From Bordetella parapertussis (GTDB lineage: Bacteria > Pseudomonadota > Gammaproteobacteria > Burkholderiales > Burkholderiaceae_C): 7,884 nt of DNA. Location of the stretch: the NCBI GenBank assembly GCA_945907335.1, contig CAMDSU010000078.1:1-7884 (forward strand), read 5' to 3'. The translations under genes and the position numbers were made by a program. How positions within the stretch are numbered: the stretch's first letter is position 1; every line of letters begins with the position of its first letter. The notes beneath the pieces are model-generated. The model had not been told where the DNA came from and searched no databases. It worked only from the letters and a program-made list of their open reading frames with translations. Below are positions 1 to 6,987 of the stretch, one piece after another.

Positions 1-921
1 GGTCGTCTGGCTAAACGCGCACTGGCTGCATGTTTGCCGACCAAAGAAGAATTCCCTTACACCATGCGTGTGGTGTCTGAAATCACCGAATCCAACGGTT
101 CATCTTCCATGGCTTCTGTGTGCGGCGGTTGTTTGTCGCTGATGGACGCCGGTGTGCCCATGAAAGCGCACGTGGCCGGTATCGCCATGGGCCTGATCAA
201 AGACGGCAACCGTTTTGCCGTGCTGACCGACATTCTGGGTGACGAAGATCACTTGGGCGACATGGATTTCAAAGTGGCCGGCACCACCAACGGCATCACC
301 GCTTTGCAAATGGACATCAAAATTCAAGGCATCACGCAAGAGATCATGCAAGTCGCTTTGGCCCAAGCCAAAGAAGCTCGCATGCACATTCTGGGCAAGA
401 TGCAAGACGCCATGGGCGAAGCCAAAACCGAGGTCAGCAACTTCGCGCCCAAGCTCTACACCATGAAGATCAACCCCGAGAAAATCCGCGACGTGATCGG
501 TAAAGGCGGCGCAGTCATTCGTGCGTTGACCGAAGAAACCGGTTGCCAGATCAATATCGAAGAAGACGGCACCATCACCATTGCCGCCACCGACGGCGCC
601 AAAGCTGATGAAGCCAAACGCCGCATTCAGGAAATTACGGCTGAAGTGGAAATCGGCAAGGTCTACGAAGGCCCGATCACCAAGATTCTTGACTTCGGTG
701 CTCTGGTCAATTTGCTGCCCGGTAAAGACGGTTTGCTGCATATCAGCCAGATCAGCCACGAGCGCATCGCCAAAGTTACCGACGTGCTGGCCGAAGGCCA
801 AATCGTTCGCGTGAAAGTGTTGGAGACCGACGAAAAAGGCCGCATCAAGCTGTCCATGAAGGCATTGCTTGATCGCCCCGAAGCGCCAGCGCATCACGAA
901 GAGCAACCTCACCAAGAGTGA
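1..921 (+). CDS. pnp: Polynucleotide phosphorylase, C-terminal part (5' end cut by window)
   Basis: This is a 3'-5' exoribonuclease that degrades RNA phosphorolytically to nucleoside diphosphates, and in many bacteria it joins the RNA degradosome. Reading frame 1 is open from base 1 (GRLAKRAL...) and 306 codons are visible of a family that is usually about 700 aa long. The fragment starts inside the second RNase PH core. NGSSSMAS (codons 32-39) is the phosphate-binding serine segment, and [14 protein letters not shown] holds the two aspartates, six residues apart, that match the E. coli catalytic D486 and D492. A KH domain follows with the GKGG loop ([14 protein letters not shown]), then an S1 domain ([20 protein letters not shown] to RIKLSMKAL). 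The tail after S1 is short and rich in His and Glu, ending in a TGA at 919-921. An apparent TTG start at base 34 is only an artefact of truncation. tpiA begins 7 nt downstream, so the two are probably co-transcribed. Confidence 0.97.
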   Translation, partial: GRLAKRALAACLPTKEEFPYTMRVVSEITESNGSSSMASVCGGCLSLMDAGVPMKAHVAGIAMGLIKDGNRFAVLTDILGDEDHLGDMDFKVAGTTNGITALQMDIKIQGITQEIMQVALAQAKEARMHILGKMQDAMGEAKTEVSNFAPKLYTMKINPEKIRDVIGKGGAVIRALTEETGCQINIEEDGTITIAATDGAKADEAKRRIQEITAEVEIGKVYEGPITKILDFGALVNLLPGKDGLLHISQISHERIAKVTDVLAEGQIVRVKVLETDEKGRIKLSMKALLDRPEAPAHHEEQPHQE

Positions 922-928
922 TACACGG

Positions 929-1675
929 ATGAACGGCAAACTCATCGTCGGTAACTGGAAAATGAATGGCAGCCTGGCTGCCAATCAGGATCTGGTGCGC
1001 GCGGTGATTGCCGGTTTGTCTGGTGCCTCTTGCAAAGCGGCTGTTTGTGCGCCTGCGCTTTACCTGCCGCAATTGCAGCAACTCGCAGCAGGCTCATCCC
1101 TGTTGTGGGGCGCGCAAGATGTGTCAGCACACGAGCAAGGTGCCTATACGGGCGAGTTGTCTGCCGCTATGTTGCGCGAGTTCGGTGTTCGCTTTGCCAT
1201 CGTCGGTCACTCTGAGCGTCGTCAATACCACGGCGAAACCGATGCTGTGGTGGCTACCAAAGCGCAGCGCGCATTGGCCGCAGGTATCACGCCAATCGTT
1301 TGTGTCGGCGAGACGCTGGCCGAGCGCGAAGCAGGTCACACGGAAGAAGTGGTCAAACGCCAACTTGCCGCTGTCATCCATACCAACGGTCATTGCATCA
1401 GTGAAATTGTGGTGGCTTATGAGCCTGTGTGGGCCATCGGCACCGGCAAAACCGCCAGTCCCGAGCAAGCGCAGCAAGTTCATGCCTTGTTACGAGCGCA
1501 ATTGGGCGCAGCCAGTTCCCATCCAGAGCGCATTGCTTTGCTGTACGGCGGCAGTATGAATGCCGCCAACGCCGCCAGCTTGCTGGCACAAAAAGACATT
1601 GACGGTGGTTTGATTGGTGGCGCTTCTTTGAAGGCTGCTGACTTTCTCACCATCGTTGCTGCTGCATCACCATGA
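929..1675 (+). CDS. tpiA: Triosephosphate isomerase
   Basis: This cytosolic glycolysis and gluconeogenesis enzyme interconverts dihydroxyacetone phosphate and glyceraldehyde 3-phosphate. The protein is 248 aa, the normal length for a single (beta/alpha)8 barrel. The catalytic residues are all visible: N9 and K11 in GNWKMN, the electrophile H94 in IVGHSERR, and the general base E165 in AYEPVWAIGTGKT, which runs into the mobile loop 6. Phosphate contacts are supplied by LYGGSM (205-210) and GGLIGGASL (226-234). I chose ATG 929 because the protein then begins directly with the first barrel strand (KLIVGNWKMN). The frame is open back to 869, but that extension would overlap pnp and adds 20 residues that do not belong to the family. 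No strong Shine-Dalgarno is visible; GAG at 916-918 is a weak candidate, so translation may be helped by ribosomes finishing pnp 7 nt upstream. Confidence 0.97.
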   Translation: MNGKLIVGNWKMNGSLAANQDLVRAVIAGLSGASCKAAVCAPALYLPQLQQLAAGSSLLWGAQDVSAHEQGAYTGELSAAMLREFGVRFAIVGHSERRQYHGETDAVVATKAQRALAAGITPIVCVGETLAEREAGHTEEVVKRQLAAVIHTNGHCISEIVVAYEPVWAIGTGKTASPEQAQQVHALLRAQLGAASSHPERIALLYGGSMNAANAASLLAQKDIDGGLIGGASLKAADFLTIVAAASP

Positions 1676-1682
1676 CATATCC

Positions 1683-1686
1683 GGAG
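1683..1686 (+). promoter_or_regulatory. Ribosome binding site of secG
   Basis: GGAG lies 5 nt before ATG 1692. It supports that start over the upstream in-frame codon at 1656, which would lie inside the end of tpiA. Confidence 0.75.
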
Positions 1687-1691
1687 TTCAC

Positions 1692-2126
1692 ATGAGTACG
1701 CTACTAAATCTTCTGCTGCTAGTACAAATTTTGACTGCACTTGGCATGATCGGACTTATTCTTGTCCAACACGGCAAAGGTGCTGATATGGGCGCAGCGT
1801 TTGGCAGCGGCAATTCGGGCAGCTTGTTTGGTGCCACTGGCGGAGCCAACTTTTTGTCACGCACCACAGGTGCGTTGGCGGCCATATTTTTTGTTTGCAC
1901 TTTGGTGTTGGCTTATTTTGGCAATCTGCGTCCCACAGATTCGGGCAGTTTGCTCGAACGCACATCGCTGCCAGTGACTGCCCCGCCAAGCGCCGGAGAC
2001 AATATCCCGGGTTCAACCCCAGCACCAGCTTCAACTGCTGTTCCTGCCGCAGCAGATAAGTCAGTGCCAGCGCCGGTGGCCCCTGCGCCTGTCTCTACCC
2101 CTGCCTCTCAAATTCCATCGAAGTAA
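1692..2126 (+). CDS. secG: Protein translocase subunit SecG
   Basis: SecG is the small, non-essential subunit of the SecYEG channel in the inner membrane and stimulates SecA-driven protein export. The protein is 144 aa. Hydrophobic segments at about 4-25 and 57-77 are the two expected membrane helices. Between them lies the typical loop beginning VQHGKGADMGAAFGSG and continuing through the SGSLFGATG and NFLSRTTG motifs. From about residue 93 the chain becomes a low-complexity Pro/Ala/Ser/Thr-rich tail ending in IPSK. The tail makes the protein longer than E. coli SecG (about 110 aa); such tails are, as I recall, common in betaproteobacteria. ATG 1692 is supported by GGAG 5 nt upstream. The gene starts 16 nt after tpiA, so it probably belongs to the same transcript. 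The two-helix core is diagnostic; no function can be read for the tail. Confidence 0.95.
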   Translation: MSTLLNLLLLVQILTALGMIGLILVQHGKGADMGAAFGSGNSGSLFGATGGANFLSRTTGALAAIFFVCTLVLAYFGNLRPTDSGSLLERTSLPVTAPPSAGDNIPGSTPAPASTAVPAAADKSVPAPVAPAPVSTPASQIPSK

Positions 2127-2179
2127 ACAACGAGGGTTTTCATTGTTTTCAAGGGGACAGCCGATTAATTAAGGTTAAG

Positions 2180-2215
2180 ATGCAAAGGCTTTTTTGCTTG
2201 CATGTGCATTGGTAA
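2180..2215 (+). other. Possible 11-codon micro-ORF before tRNA-Leu
   Basis: ATG 2180 opens a short frame encoding MQRLFCLHVHW and ending at TAA 2213-2215. AAGG at 2171-2174 sits 5 nt before the ATG, a reasonable but short Shine-Dalgarno. The left arm of an 8-bp inverted repeat (2188-2195) lies inside this frame, and the right arm (2214-2221) overlaps its stop codon, an arrangement reminiscent of leader peptides. A frame this short is expected by chance in 100 nt of AT-rich DNA, and nothing else supports translation. I record it only as a candidate. Confidence 0.12.
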
Positions 2216-2221
2216 AAAAGC
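2188..2221. repeat. Perfect 8-bp inverted repeat upstream of tRNA-Leu
   Basis: GCTTTTTT (2188-2195) is the exact reverse complement of AAAAAAGC (2214-2221). They are separated by 18 nt that contain TGCATGTGCA. As RNA it would be a mostly A-U hairpin 7 nt before the tRNA 5' end. It is a poor intrinsic terminator in the + direction because the stem is AT-rich and no T-run follows it. It could be a processing signal for the tRNA precursor, a protein-binding site, or chance in an AT-rich spacer. Confidence 0.4.
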
Positions 2222-2228
2222 AGACATT

Positions 2229-2313
2229 GCCGTCGTGGTGAAATTGGTAGACACGCTATCTTGAGGGGGTAGTGGCGAAAGCTGTGCGAGTTCGAGTCTC
2301 GCCGACGGCACCA
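2229..2313 (+). tRNA. leuU: tRNA-Leu, anticodon GAG
   Basis: This 85-nt class II tRNA carries leucine to CUC and CUU codons. The acceptor stem GCCGTCG / CGACGGC (2229-2235 with 2303-2309) pairs perfectly, followed by discriminator A2310 and an encoded CCA at 2311-2313. The D arm has GTG/CAC around a loop with the GG pair. The anticodon stem CTATC/GGTAG contains one U-G pair and presents TT-GAG-GG, with the anticodon at 2263-2265. A long variable arm (GGC-GAAA-GCT) marks leucine-type tRNAs, and the T arm is GCGAG-TTCGAGT-CTCGC. The body closely resembles E. coli tRNA-Leu(GAG), whose gene is leuU; the symbol is by analogy. It lies 102 nt after secG and 77 nt before nuoA on the same strand. I see no convincing promoter of its own and no terminator after it, so it may be cut from a longer secG-nuo transcript. 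Confidence 0.97.
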
Positions 2314-2390
2314 TCACAAACCGCTGTCATCGTCTTGTCAGAACAATGTCCGAAGCTAACCCTGTACATGATTTGTAAACAAAGTTTTAT
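2314..2390 (+). other. tRNA-Leu to nuoA spacer, presumed nuo leader
   Basis: This 77-nt spacer precedes the nuo operon. TTGTCA (2335-2340) resembles a -35 box at five of six positions, but no good -10 box sits at the right distance; TAACCC at 2357 is poor. An imperfect palindrome, TTTGT-AA-ACAAA (2372-2383), lies 7 nt before the nuoA ATG, where a Shine-Dalgarno would be expected, and no such sequence is seen. There is no GC-rich hairpin followed by a T-run, so there is no evidence that transcription stops before nuoA. The operon promoter may lie here or upstream of the tRNA. Confidence 0.3.
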
Positions 2391-2750
2391 ATGAACCTAG
2401 AACAGTACCTGCCCGTTCTTTTATTCATACTTGTTGGTTTGCTGGTTGGAGTTGCACCGCAACTGATTGGTGCGTTTTTAGGCCCCCACAAACCTGACGC
2501 GGCCAAAAACTCGCCTTATGAATGCGGTTTTGAAGCTTTTGAAGACGCCCGCATGAAATTTGACGTGCGCTATTACTTGGTAGCCATCCTGTTTATTTTG
2601 TTTGACCTCGAAATTGCTTTTTTGTTTCCCTGGGCGGTGTCGCTCAAGGAAATTGGTTTGACCGGCTTTATTGCCATGATGATTTTTCTTGCCATTCTGG
2701 TCGTGGGCTTTGTCTACGAATGGAAAAAAGGAGCCCTTGACTGGGAATGA
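2391..2750 (+). CDS. nuoA: NADH-quinone oxidoreductase subunit A
   Basis: NuoA is a small inner-membrane subunit of respiratory complex I, placed next to NuoH, J and K near the quinone channel. The protein is 119 aa, normal for the family. Hydrophobic segments at about 7-29, 60-81 and 88-108 give three membrane helices. The loop between helices 1 and 2 carries the signature [16 protein letters not shown] with C45, followed by [22 protein letters not shown], in which D72 and E74 are the conserved acidic residues. The C-terminus [10 protein letters not shown] is typical of betaproteobacteria. This is the first nuo gene. ATG 2391 gives the standard N-terminus MNLEQYLPV, although no Shine-Dalgarno is visible. 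nuoB follows after 3 nt. Confidence 0.97.
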   Translation: MNLEQYLPVLLFILVGLLVGVAPQLIGAFLGPHKPDAAKNSPYECGFEAFEDARMKFDVRYYLVAILFILFDLEIAFLFPWAVSLKEIGLTGFIAMMIFLAILVVGFVYEWKKGALDWE

Positions 2751-2753
2751 CAC

Positions 2754-3230
2754 ATGTCACTTGAAGGTGTTTTCAAAGAAGGTTTTATCACCACCTCGTA
2801 TGACTCTGTGGTGAATTGGGCCAAAACTGGTTCGCTTTGGCCCATGACTTTCGGGCTAGCGTGTTGCGCCGTTGAAATGATGCATGCGGGTGCTGCCCGC
2901 TACGACATAGACCGATTCGGCATGTTGTTTCGTCCCAGCCCTCGGCAATCTGATTTGATGATCGTTGCTGGAACCTTGTGCAACAAAATGGCGCCTGCAC
3001 TGCGCAAAGTTTACGACCAGATGTCTGAGCCGCGTTGGGTGCTGTCCATGGGTTCATGCGCAAACGGCGGTGGTTATTACCACTACAGCTATTCAGTAGT
3101 ACGTGGCTGTGACCGCATTGTTCCTGTCGACGTTTATGTGCCTGGTTGCCCTCCCACAGCAGAAGCTTTGCTGTATGGCATCTTGCAGTTGCAATCCAAA
3201 ATTCGCCGCGAAAATACCATCGCTCGCTGA
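2754..3230 (+). CDS. nuoB: NADH-quinone oxidoreductase subunit B (N2 cluster)
   Basis: NuoB carries the terminal [4Fe-4S] cluster N2, which passes electrons to ubiquinone at its interface with NuoD in the peripheral arm of complex I. The protein is 158 aa. The four N2 ligands are C37 and C38 (the adjacent pair in [10 protein letters not shown]), C102 (MGSCANGGG) and C132 ([14 protein letters not shown]). [16 protein letters not shown] (59-74) is the conserved segment lining the quinone pocket. The start follows the nuoA stop by 3 nt, with a weak GGGAA (2743-2747) 6 nt upstream. No residue expected for activity is missing. Confidence 0.97.
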   Translation: MSLEGVFKEGFITTSYDSVVNWAKTGSLWPMTFGLACCAVEMMHAGAARYDIDRFGMLFRPSPRQSDLMIVAGTLCNKMAPALRKVYDQMSEPRWVLSMGSCANGGGYYHYSYSVVRGCDRIVPVDVYVPGCPPTAEALLYGILQLQSKIRRENTIAR

Positions 3231-3238
3231 CACTGTTT

Positions 3239-3856
3239 ATGAGCATCACTGTTTCGATTGACACACTCCAAACTGCACTCAAGCACGTATTGGGAGCGCA
3301 GATTCAAGATCTTCAATTGGCCTTGGGCGAATTGACTTTGACAGTCAAAGAAAATGATTATTTGTCTGTGGCATTGACGCTGAGAGATCACCCCGATTTG
3401 GCATTTGAGCAGATGCTCGATTTGTGTGGCATGGATTACTCAGCCTACAAAGATGGCGCTGATTCCAAGTACACCAATGCCCCGCGATATGCAGTGGTGT
3501 TGCATTTGCTTTCATTGACCCACAACTGGCGTGTGCGCCTGCGTGTACATGCCACGGATGACGATATGCCGCAATTGGACTCGGTCACTGGCATTTGGAA
3601 CGCAGCCAATTGGTTTGAGCGTGAAGCCTTCGATTTGTTTGGCGTTCACTTCAAAGACCATGTGGACTTGCGCCGCTTATTGACAGACTATGGTTTTATT
3701 GGCCATCCATTCCGCAAAGACTTCCCCACTTCTGGCCACGTGGAGATGCGTTATGACGCAGAACAAAAACGTGTCATTTACCAACCCGTCACTATCGAGC
3801 CGCGAGAAATCACGCCACGCATCATCCGCGAAGACCATTACGGCGGGCTGAATTAA
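3239..3856 (+). CDS. nuoC: NADH-quinone oxidoreductase subunit C
   Basis: NuoC is the 30-kDa-type subunit of the complex I connecting module. It holds no cofactor but braces NuoD and NuoB. The protein is 205 aa. The family signature is clear at [15 protein letters not shown] followed by [21 protein letters not shown], in the second half. The frame is open back to 3146, but that would overlap the nuoB end by over 80 nt and add 31 unrelated residues (MPSHSRSF...). ATG 3239, 8 nt after the nuoB stop, gives a normal length. No Shine-Dalgarno is obvious, so translational coupling to nuoB is likely. NuoC is a separate protein here, unlike the fused NuoCD of E. coli, with nuoD 4 nt downstream. Confidence 0.96.
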   Translation: MSITVSIDTLQTALKHVLGAQIQDLQLALGELTLTVKENDYLSVALTLRDHPDLAFEQMLDLCGMDYSAYKDGADSKYTNAPRYAVVLHLLSLTHNWRVRLRVHATDDDMPQLDSVTGIWNAANWFEREAFDLFGVHFKDHVDLRRLLTDYGFIGHPFRKDFPTSGHVEMRYDAEQKRVIYQPVTIEPREITPRIIREDHYGGLN

Positions 3857-3860
3857 AACC

Positions 3861-5114
3861 ATGGCTGATATTAAAAATTACACCTTGAACCTGGGTCCTC
3901 AGCATCCGGCGGCGCACGGCGTTTTGCGTCTGGTGCTCGAGTTGGACGGTGAAGTGGTGCAACGTGCAGACCCGCACATTGGCTTATTGCACCGTGCCAC
4001 TGAAAAACTGGCTGAAAGCAAAACCTATATTCAATCTTTGCCTTATATGGACCGCTTGGACTATGTGTCCATGATGTGTAACGAGCACGCCTATTGCCTA
4101 GCAATAGAAAAACTCATGGGTCTAGAAGTGCCGGTGCGTGCGCAATACATACGCGTCATGTTCGCTGAAATCACGCGCATGCTCAACCATTTGTTGTGGT
4201 TGGGGGCGCATGGTTTTGATTGCGGCGCCATGAACATCCTGATTTATTGCTTCCGTGAACGTGAAGACTTGTACGACATGTACGAAGCGGTGTCGGGCGC
4301 TCGCATGCATGCGGCTTACTTTCGCCCTGGTGGTGTGTACCGTGATTTGCCTGACCACATGCCGCAATACCAGGTCAGCAAAATAAAAAATGCCCGCACT
4401 ATCGCCCGCATGAACGAAAACCGTCAAGGCTCTTTGCTCGACTTCATCGACGACTTCACAAAGCGTTTTCCCAAATACGTTGACGAATATGAAACCTTGC
4501 TGACCGATAACCGCATCTGGAAACAACGCACGGTAGGCATTGGTGTGGTGACACCAGAGCGTGCGAAAAATCTGGGCTTCACCGGCCCGATGTTGCGCGG
4601 TTCTGGCATTGCCTGGGACTTGCGCAAGCAACAGCCGTATGACGTTTACGAGCAAATGGATTTTGATGTTCCTGTTGGCTCGACCGGCGACTGCTATGAC
4701 CGTTATCTGGTGCGGGTTGCTGAAATGCGGCAATCTAACCGCATCATCAGCCAATGCGTGAAATGGCTGCGCGACAACCCCGGCCCTGTCATCACCGACA
4801 ACCACAAAGTTGCACCACCCTCCCGTGAGTCTATGAAGACCAGCATGGAAGAATTGATCCACCATTTCAAATTATTTACCGAAGGTTTTCATGTGCCTGA
4901 GGGCGAGGCTTATGCCGCAGTGGAACACCCGAAAGGCGAGTTCGGCATTTACTTGGTCAGCGACGGCGCCAACAAACCTTACCGTTTAAAAATCCGTCCG
5001 CCCGGTTTCGCGCATCTGGCCGCCATGGACGAAATGACGCGCGGCCACATGATTTCTGACACCGTCGCCATCATCGGCACCATGGACATTGTGTTTGGGG
5101 AAATTGACCGATGA
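3861..5114 (+). CDS. nuoD: NADH-quinone oxidoreductase subunit D (quinone site)
   Basis: NuoD is the 49-kDa-type subunit of complex I, related to the large subunit of NiFe hydrogenases, and forms the ubiquinone-binding cavity with NuoB. The protein is 417 aa, full length for an unfused NuoD. The N-terminal motif [11 protein letters not shown] contains H19 and the segment [17 protein letters not shown] contains Y68. Their 49-residue spacing matches the quinone-headgroup His and Tyr of Thermus Nqo4 (H38/Y87) and bovine 49 kDa (H59/Y108). The C-terminus (about 377-417) is the conserved [16 protein letters not shown] to DIVFGEIDR. The hydrogenase-type metal-ligand cysteines are not preserved, as expected in complex I. 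The stop overlaps the nuoE start by 4 nt (ATGA), implying coupled translation. Confidence 0.97.
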   Translation: MADIKNYTLNLGPQHPAAHGVLRLVLELDGEVVQRADPHIGLLHRATEKLAESKTYIQSLPYMDRLDYVSMMCNEHAYCLAIEKLMGLEVPVRAQYIRVMFAEITRMLNHLLWLGAHGFDCGAMNILIYCFREREDLYDMYEAVSGARMHAAYFRPGGVYRDLPDHMPQYQVSKIKNARTIARMNENRQGSLLDFIDDFTKRFPKYVDEYETLLTDNRIWKQRTVGIGVVTPERAKNLGFTGPMLRGSGIAWDLRKQQPYDVYEQMDFDVPVGSTGDCYDRYLVRVAEMRQSNRIISQCVKWLRDNPGPVITDNHKVAPPSRESMKTSMEELIHHFKLFTEGFHVPEGEAYAAVEHPKGEFGIYLVSDGANKPYRLKIRPPGFAHLAAMDEMTRGHMISDTVAIIGTMDIVFGEIDR

Positions 5115-5620
5115 ACACTGCAGTCGAACATTTTTCAGCCGAGACCATGCAGCGTTTTCAGCATGAGTTGAACAAATACCCTGACGACCAAAAACAGTCG
5201 GCGGTCATCGCCTGCCTTTCCATTCTTCAACAGGAAAACGGCTTTGTCACCCCTGAGCAGGAAAAAGCGCTGGCGGCGGTGCTTGCAATGCCTGTCATGG
5301 CCGTGCATGAAGTCTTTACTTTCTACAACATGTTTAACCAGCAACCGGTTGGACAATTCAAAATCAATGTGTGTACCAATTTGCCTTGCCAATTACGCGG
5401 CGGTCAAAAGGCGTTGGAACACCTTTGCAAAAAACTCAATATTGAAGTCGGACAAACCACAACTGACGGCAAATTCACTTTGCAGCCGGGTGAGTGCATG
5501 GGTGCTTGCGCTGATGCGCCGGTGCTGCTGGTCAATGACCGCAGCATGTGCAGTTTCATGAGCCACGACAAACTCGATCAACTGATTGACGGCCTGCAGC
5601 AGGCGGAGAAACAGCCATGA
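5111..5620 (+). CDS. nuoE: NADH-quinone oxidoreductase subunit E (N1a cluster)
   Basis: NuoE is the 24-kDa-type thioredoxin-fold subunit of the NADH dehydrogenase module and binds the [2Fe-2S] cluster N1a beside the FMN of NuoF. The protein is 169 aa. The N-terminal half is a helical bundle (Y23 to about residue 77, with the conserved EVFTFYNMF). The cluster ligands C88, C93, C129 and C133 are in the CX4C and CX3C pairs of CTNLPC and CMGAC. ATG 5111 overlaps the nuoD stop by 4 nt, with GGGGAA at 5097-5102 about 8 nt upstream. Its own stop overlaps the nuoF start in the same ATGA fashion. Together these keep E and F production linked. Confidence 0.97.
   Translation: MNTAVEHFSAETMQRFQHELNKYPDDQKQSAVIACLSILQQENGFVTPEQEKALAAVLAMPVMAVHEVFTFYNMFNQQPVGQFKINVCTNLPCQLRGGQKALEHLCKKLNIEVGQTTTDGKFTLQPGECMGACADAPVLLVNDRSMCSFMSHDKLDQLIDGLQQAEKQP
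5605..5608 (+). promoter_or_regulatory. Ribosome binding site of nuoF
   Basis: GGAG lies 8 nt before ATG 5617, inside the 3' end of nuoE. It supports this start, which gives NuoF about 20 residues ahead of the conserved [12 protein letters not shown] segment. No other ATG, GTG or TTG that would suit a shorter start exists in frame between codon 3 and that segment. Confidence 0.65.
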
Positions 5621-6987
5621 ATGTGCAACAACTGCTGTCTCAGTTTCAGGCCAAAGGTCTGGAGTCTTGTTTCCATGGACGTCATATCAACCCGCAAATT
5701 TATGACGGTTTGAATGGCAGCAACTGGTCCTTGAATGACTATGTATCGCGCGGCGGTTACCAAGCCTTGCGCACCATACTCGGCTTGAATGGCGAAGCTG
5801 CGTGGACACAAGACCAGGTGATTGCCTGCCTCAAAGAATCCGGTTTGCGCGGTCGCGGCGGCGCAGGTTTTCCTACCGGTTTGAAGTGGAGTTTCATGCC
5901 GCGTCAGTTCGACGGCCAAAAATATTTGGTCTGCAATTCAGACGAAGGCGAGCCCGGCACATGCAAAGACCGAGATATTTTGGAATACAACCCACATACC
6001 GTGATTGAAGGCATGGCGATTGCCGCTTATGCCATGGGCATCAGCATCGGCTACAACTACATTCACGGCGAAATTTTCCAGACCTACGAACGCTTTGAAG
6101 CCGCTTTGGCACAAGCGCGTGCGGCAGGTTTTCTGGGGCAGCGCATACAAGGCAGTGACTTCAATTTTCAACTGCATGCAGCCCACGGTTTCGGCGCCTA
6201 CATTTGTGGTGAAGAAACTGCTTTGCTCGAATCGCTGGAGGGCAAAAAAGGCCAACCGCGTTTCAAGCCGCCGTTTCCCGCCAGCTTTGGCGTGTACGGC
6301 AAACCGACCACCATCAATAACACCGAAACATTCGCGGCCGTGCCGTGGATCATTCGCAATGGCGGCGCTGCATACCTGGCTTGCGGTAAGCCTAACAACG
6401 GCGGCACCAAGATTTTTTCTGTCAGTGGTGACGTCGCATTGCCTGGCAATTACGAAGTCCCTATGGGCACACCGTTTTCCAAGTTGCTCGAACTCGCCGG
6501 CGGCGTGCAGGGTGGGGCGTTGAAGGCAGTGATTCCCGGCGGTTCATCCGCACCGGTCTTGCCTGCATCCATCATGATGGACATCACCATGGACTACGAT
6601 GCGATTGCCAAGGCCGGGTCCATGCTCGGGTCGGGCGCGGTCATCGTGCTCAACGACACACGTTGCATGGTCAAGAGCTTGCAACGCCTATCAGCGTTTT
6701 ACATGCACGAATCCTGCGGACAGTGCACACCGTGTCGTGAAGGCACCGGTTGGTTGTCGCGCATGGTTGACCGCATTGAGCAAGGTCACGGCAAACCGTC
6801 TGACATGGAGTTGCTCGATAGCGTGGCTGAAAACATCATGGGACGCACCATTTGTGCATTAGGCGATGCGGCAGCCATGCCAGTGCGCGGCATGCTCAAA
6901 CATTTCCGCGCCGAATTCGAACACCACATCACGCACAAGACCTGTTTGGTCTCGTCGCAGGCACACGCGAGCCATCACCATGATTGA
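5617..6987 (+). CDS. nuoF: NADH-quinone oxidoreductase subunit F (FMN, NADH, N3)
   Basis: NuoF is the 51-kDa-type catalytic subunit that oxidises NADH through FMN and hands electrons to [4Fe-4S] cluster N3. The protein is 456 aa. The glycine-rich nucleotide segment [15 protein letters not shown] is at 79-93, the flavin-site motif [14 protein letters not shown] at 107-120, and [18 protein letters not shown] at 195-212. The SLBB-like region follows at about 260-345. N3 ligands are C367, C370 and C373 ([12 protein letters not shown]) plus C413 ([12 protein letters not shown]). The N-terminus ([19 protein letters not shown]) resembles remembered Comamonadaceae NuoF proteins. The C-terminus is histidine-rich and ends ASHHHD. 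The last 8 nt are also the first 8 nt of nuoG in another frame, so the tail is partly shaped by that overlap. Confidence 0.97.
   Translation: MNVQQLLSQFQAKGLESCFHGRHINPQIYDGLNGSNWSLNDYVSRGGYQALRTILGLNGEAAWTQDQVIACLKESGLRGRGGAGFPTGLKWSFMPRQFDGQKYLVCNSDEGEPGTCKDRDILEYNPHTVIEGMAIAAYAMGISIGYNYIHGEIFQTYERFEAALAQARAAGFLGQRIQGSDFNFQLHAAHGFGAYICGEETALLESLEGKKGQPRFKPPFPASFGVYGKPTTINNTETFAAVPWIIRNGGAAYLACGKPNNGGTKIFSVSGDVALPGNYEVPMGTPFSKLLELAGGVQGGALKAVIPGGSSAPVLPASIMMDITMDYDAIAKAGSMLGSGAVIVLNDTRCMVKSLQRLSAFYMHESCGQCTPCREGTGWLSRMVDRIEQGHGKPSDMELLDSVAENIMGRTICALGDAAAMPVRGMLKHFRAEFEHHITHKTCLVSSQAHASHHHD

Noticed and set aside
869..928. Upstream in-frame extension of tpiA
   Set aside because: It overlaps the pnp end, and the added residues do not resemble triosephosphate isomerase. 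ATG 929 gives the exact family N-terminus.
100..984. 294-codon open frame on the - strand opposite pnp and the start of tpiA
   Set aside because: It is a mirror of highly conserved, codon-biased genes on the + strand. Its translation shows no recognisable domain and it spans two real genes.
1656..1691. Upstream in-frame extension of secG
   Set aside because: It starts inside tpiA and adds a histidine-rich stretch before the first membrane helix. ATG 1692 has a good GGAG.
2159..2195. Possible secG terminator: AGCC (2159-2162) pairing with GGCT (2187-2190), overlapping the start of a run of six T
   Set aside because: Only 4 bp enclose a 24-nt AT-rich loop, which is too weak to call an intrinsic terminator.
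2190..2218. Promoter for the tRNA using TAAAAA (2213-2218) as -10
   Set aside because: The best -35-like boxes have wrong spacing (TTGCTT at 13 nt) or poor match (TTTTTT at 17 nt).
3146..3238. Upstream in-frame extension of nuoC
   Set aside because: It overlaps the nuoB C-terminal coding region, and the extra 31 residues match nothing in NuoC.
4122..4865. 247-codon open frame on the - strand opposite nuoD
   Set aside because: It lies wholly inside nuoD, which is conserved along its full length. The antisense translation looks like a codon shadow with no family features.
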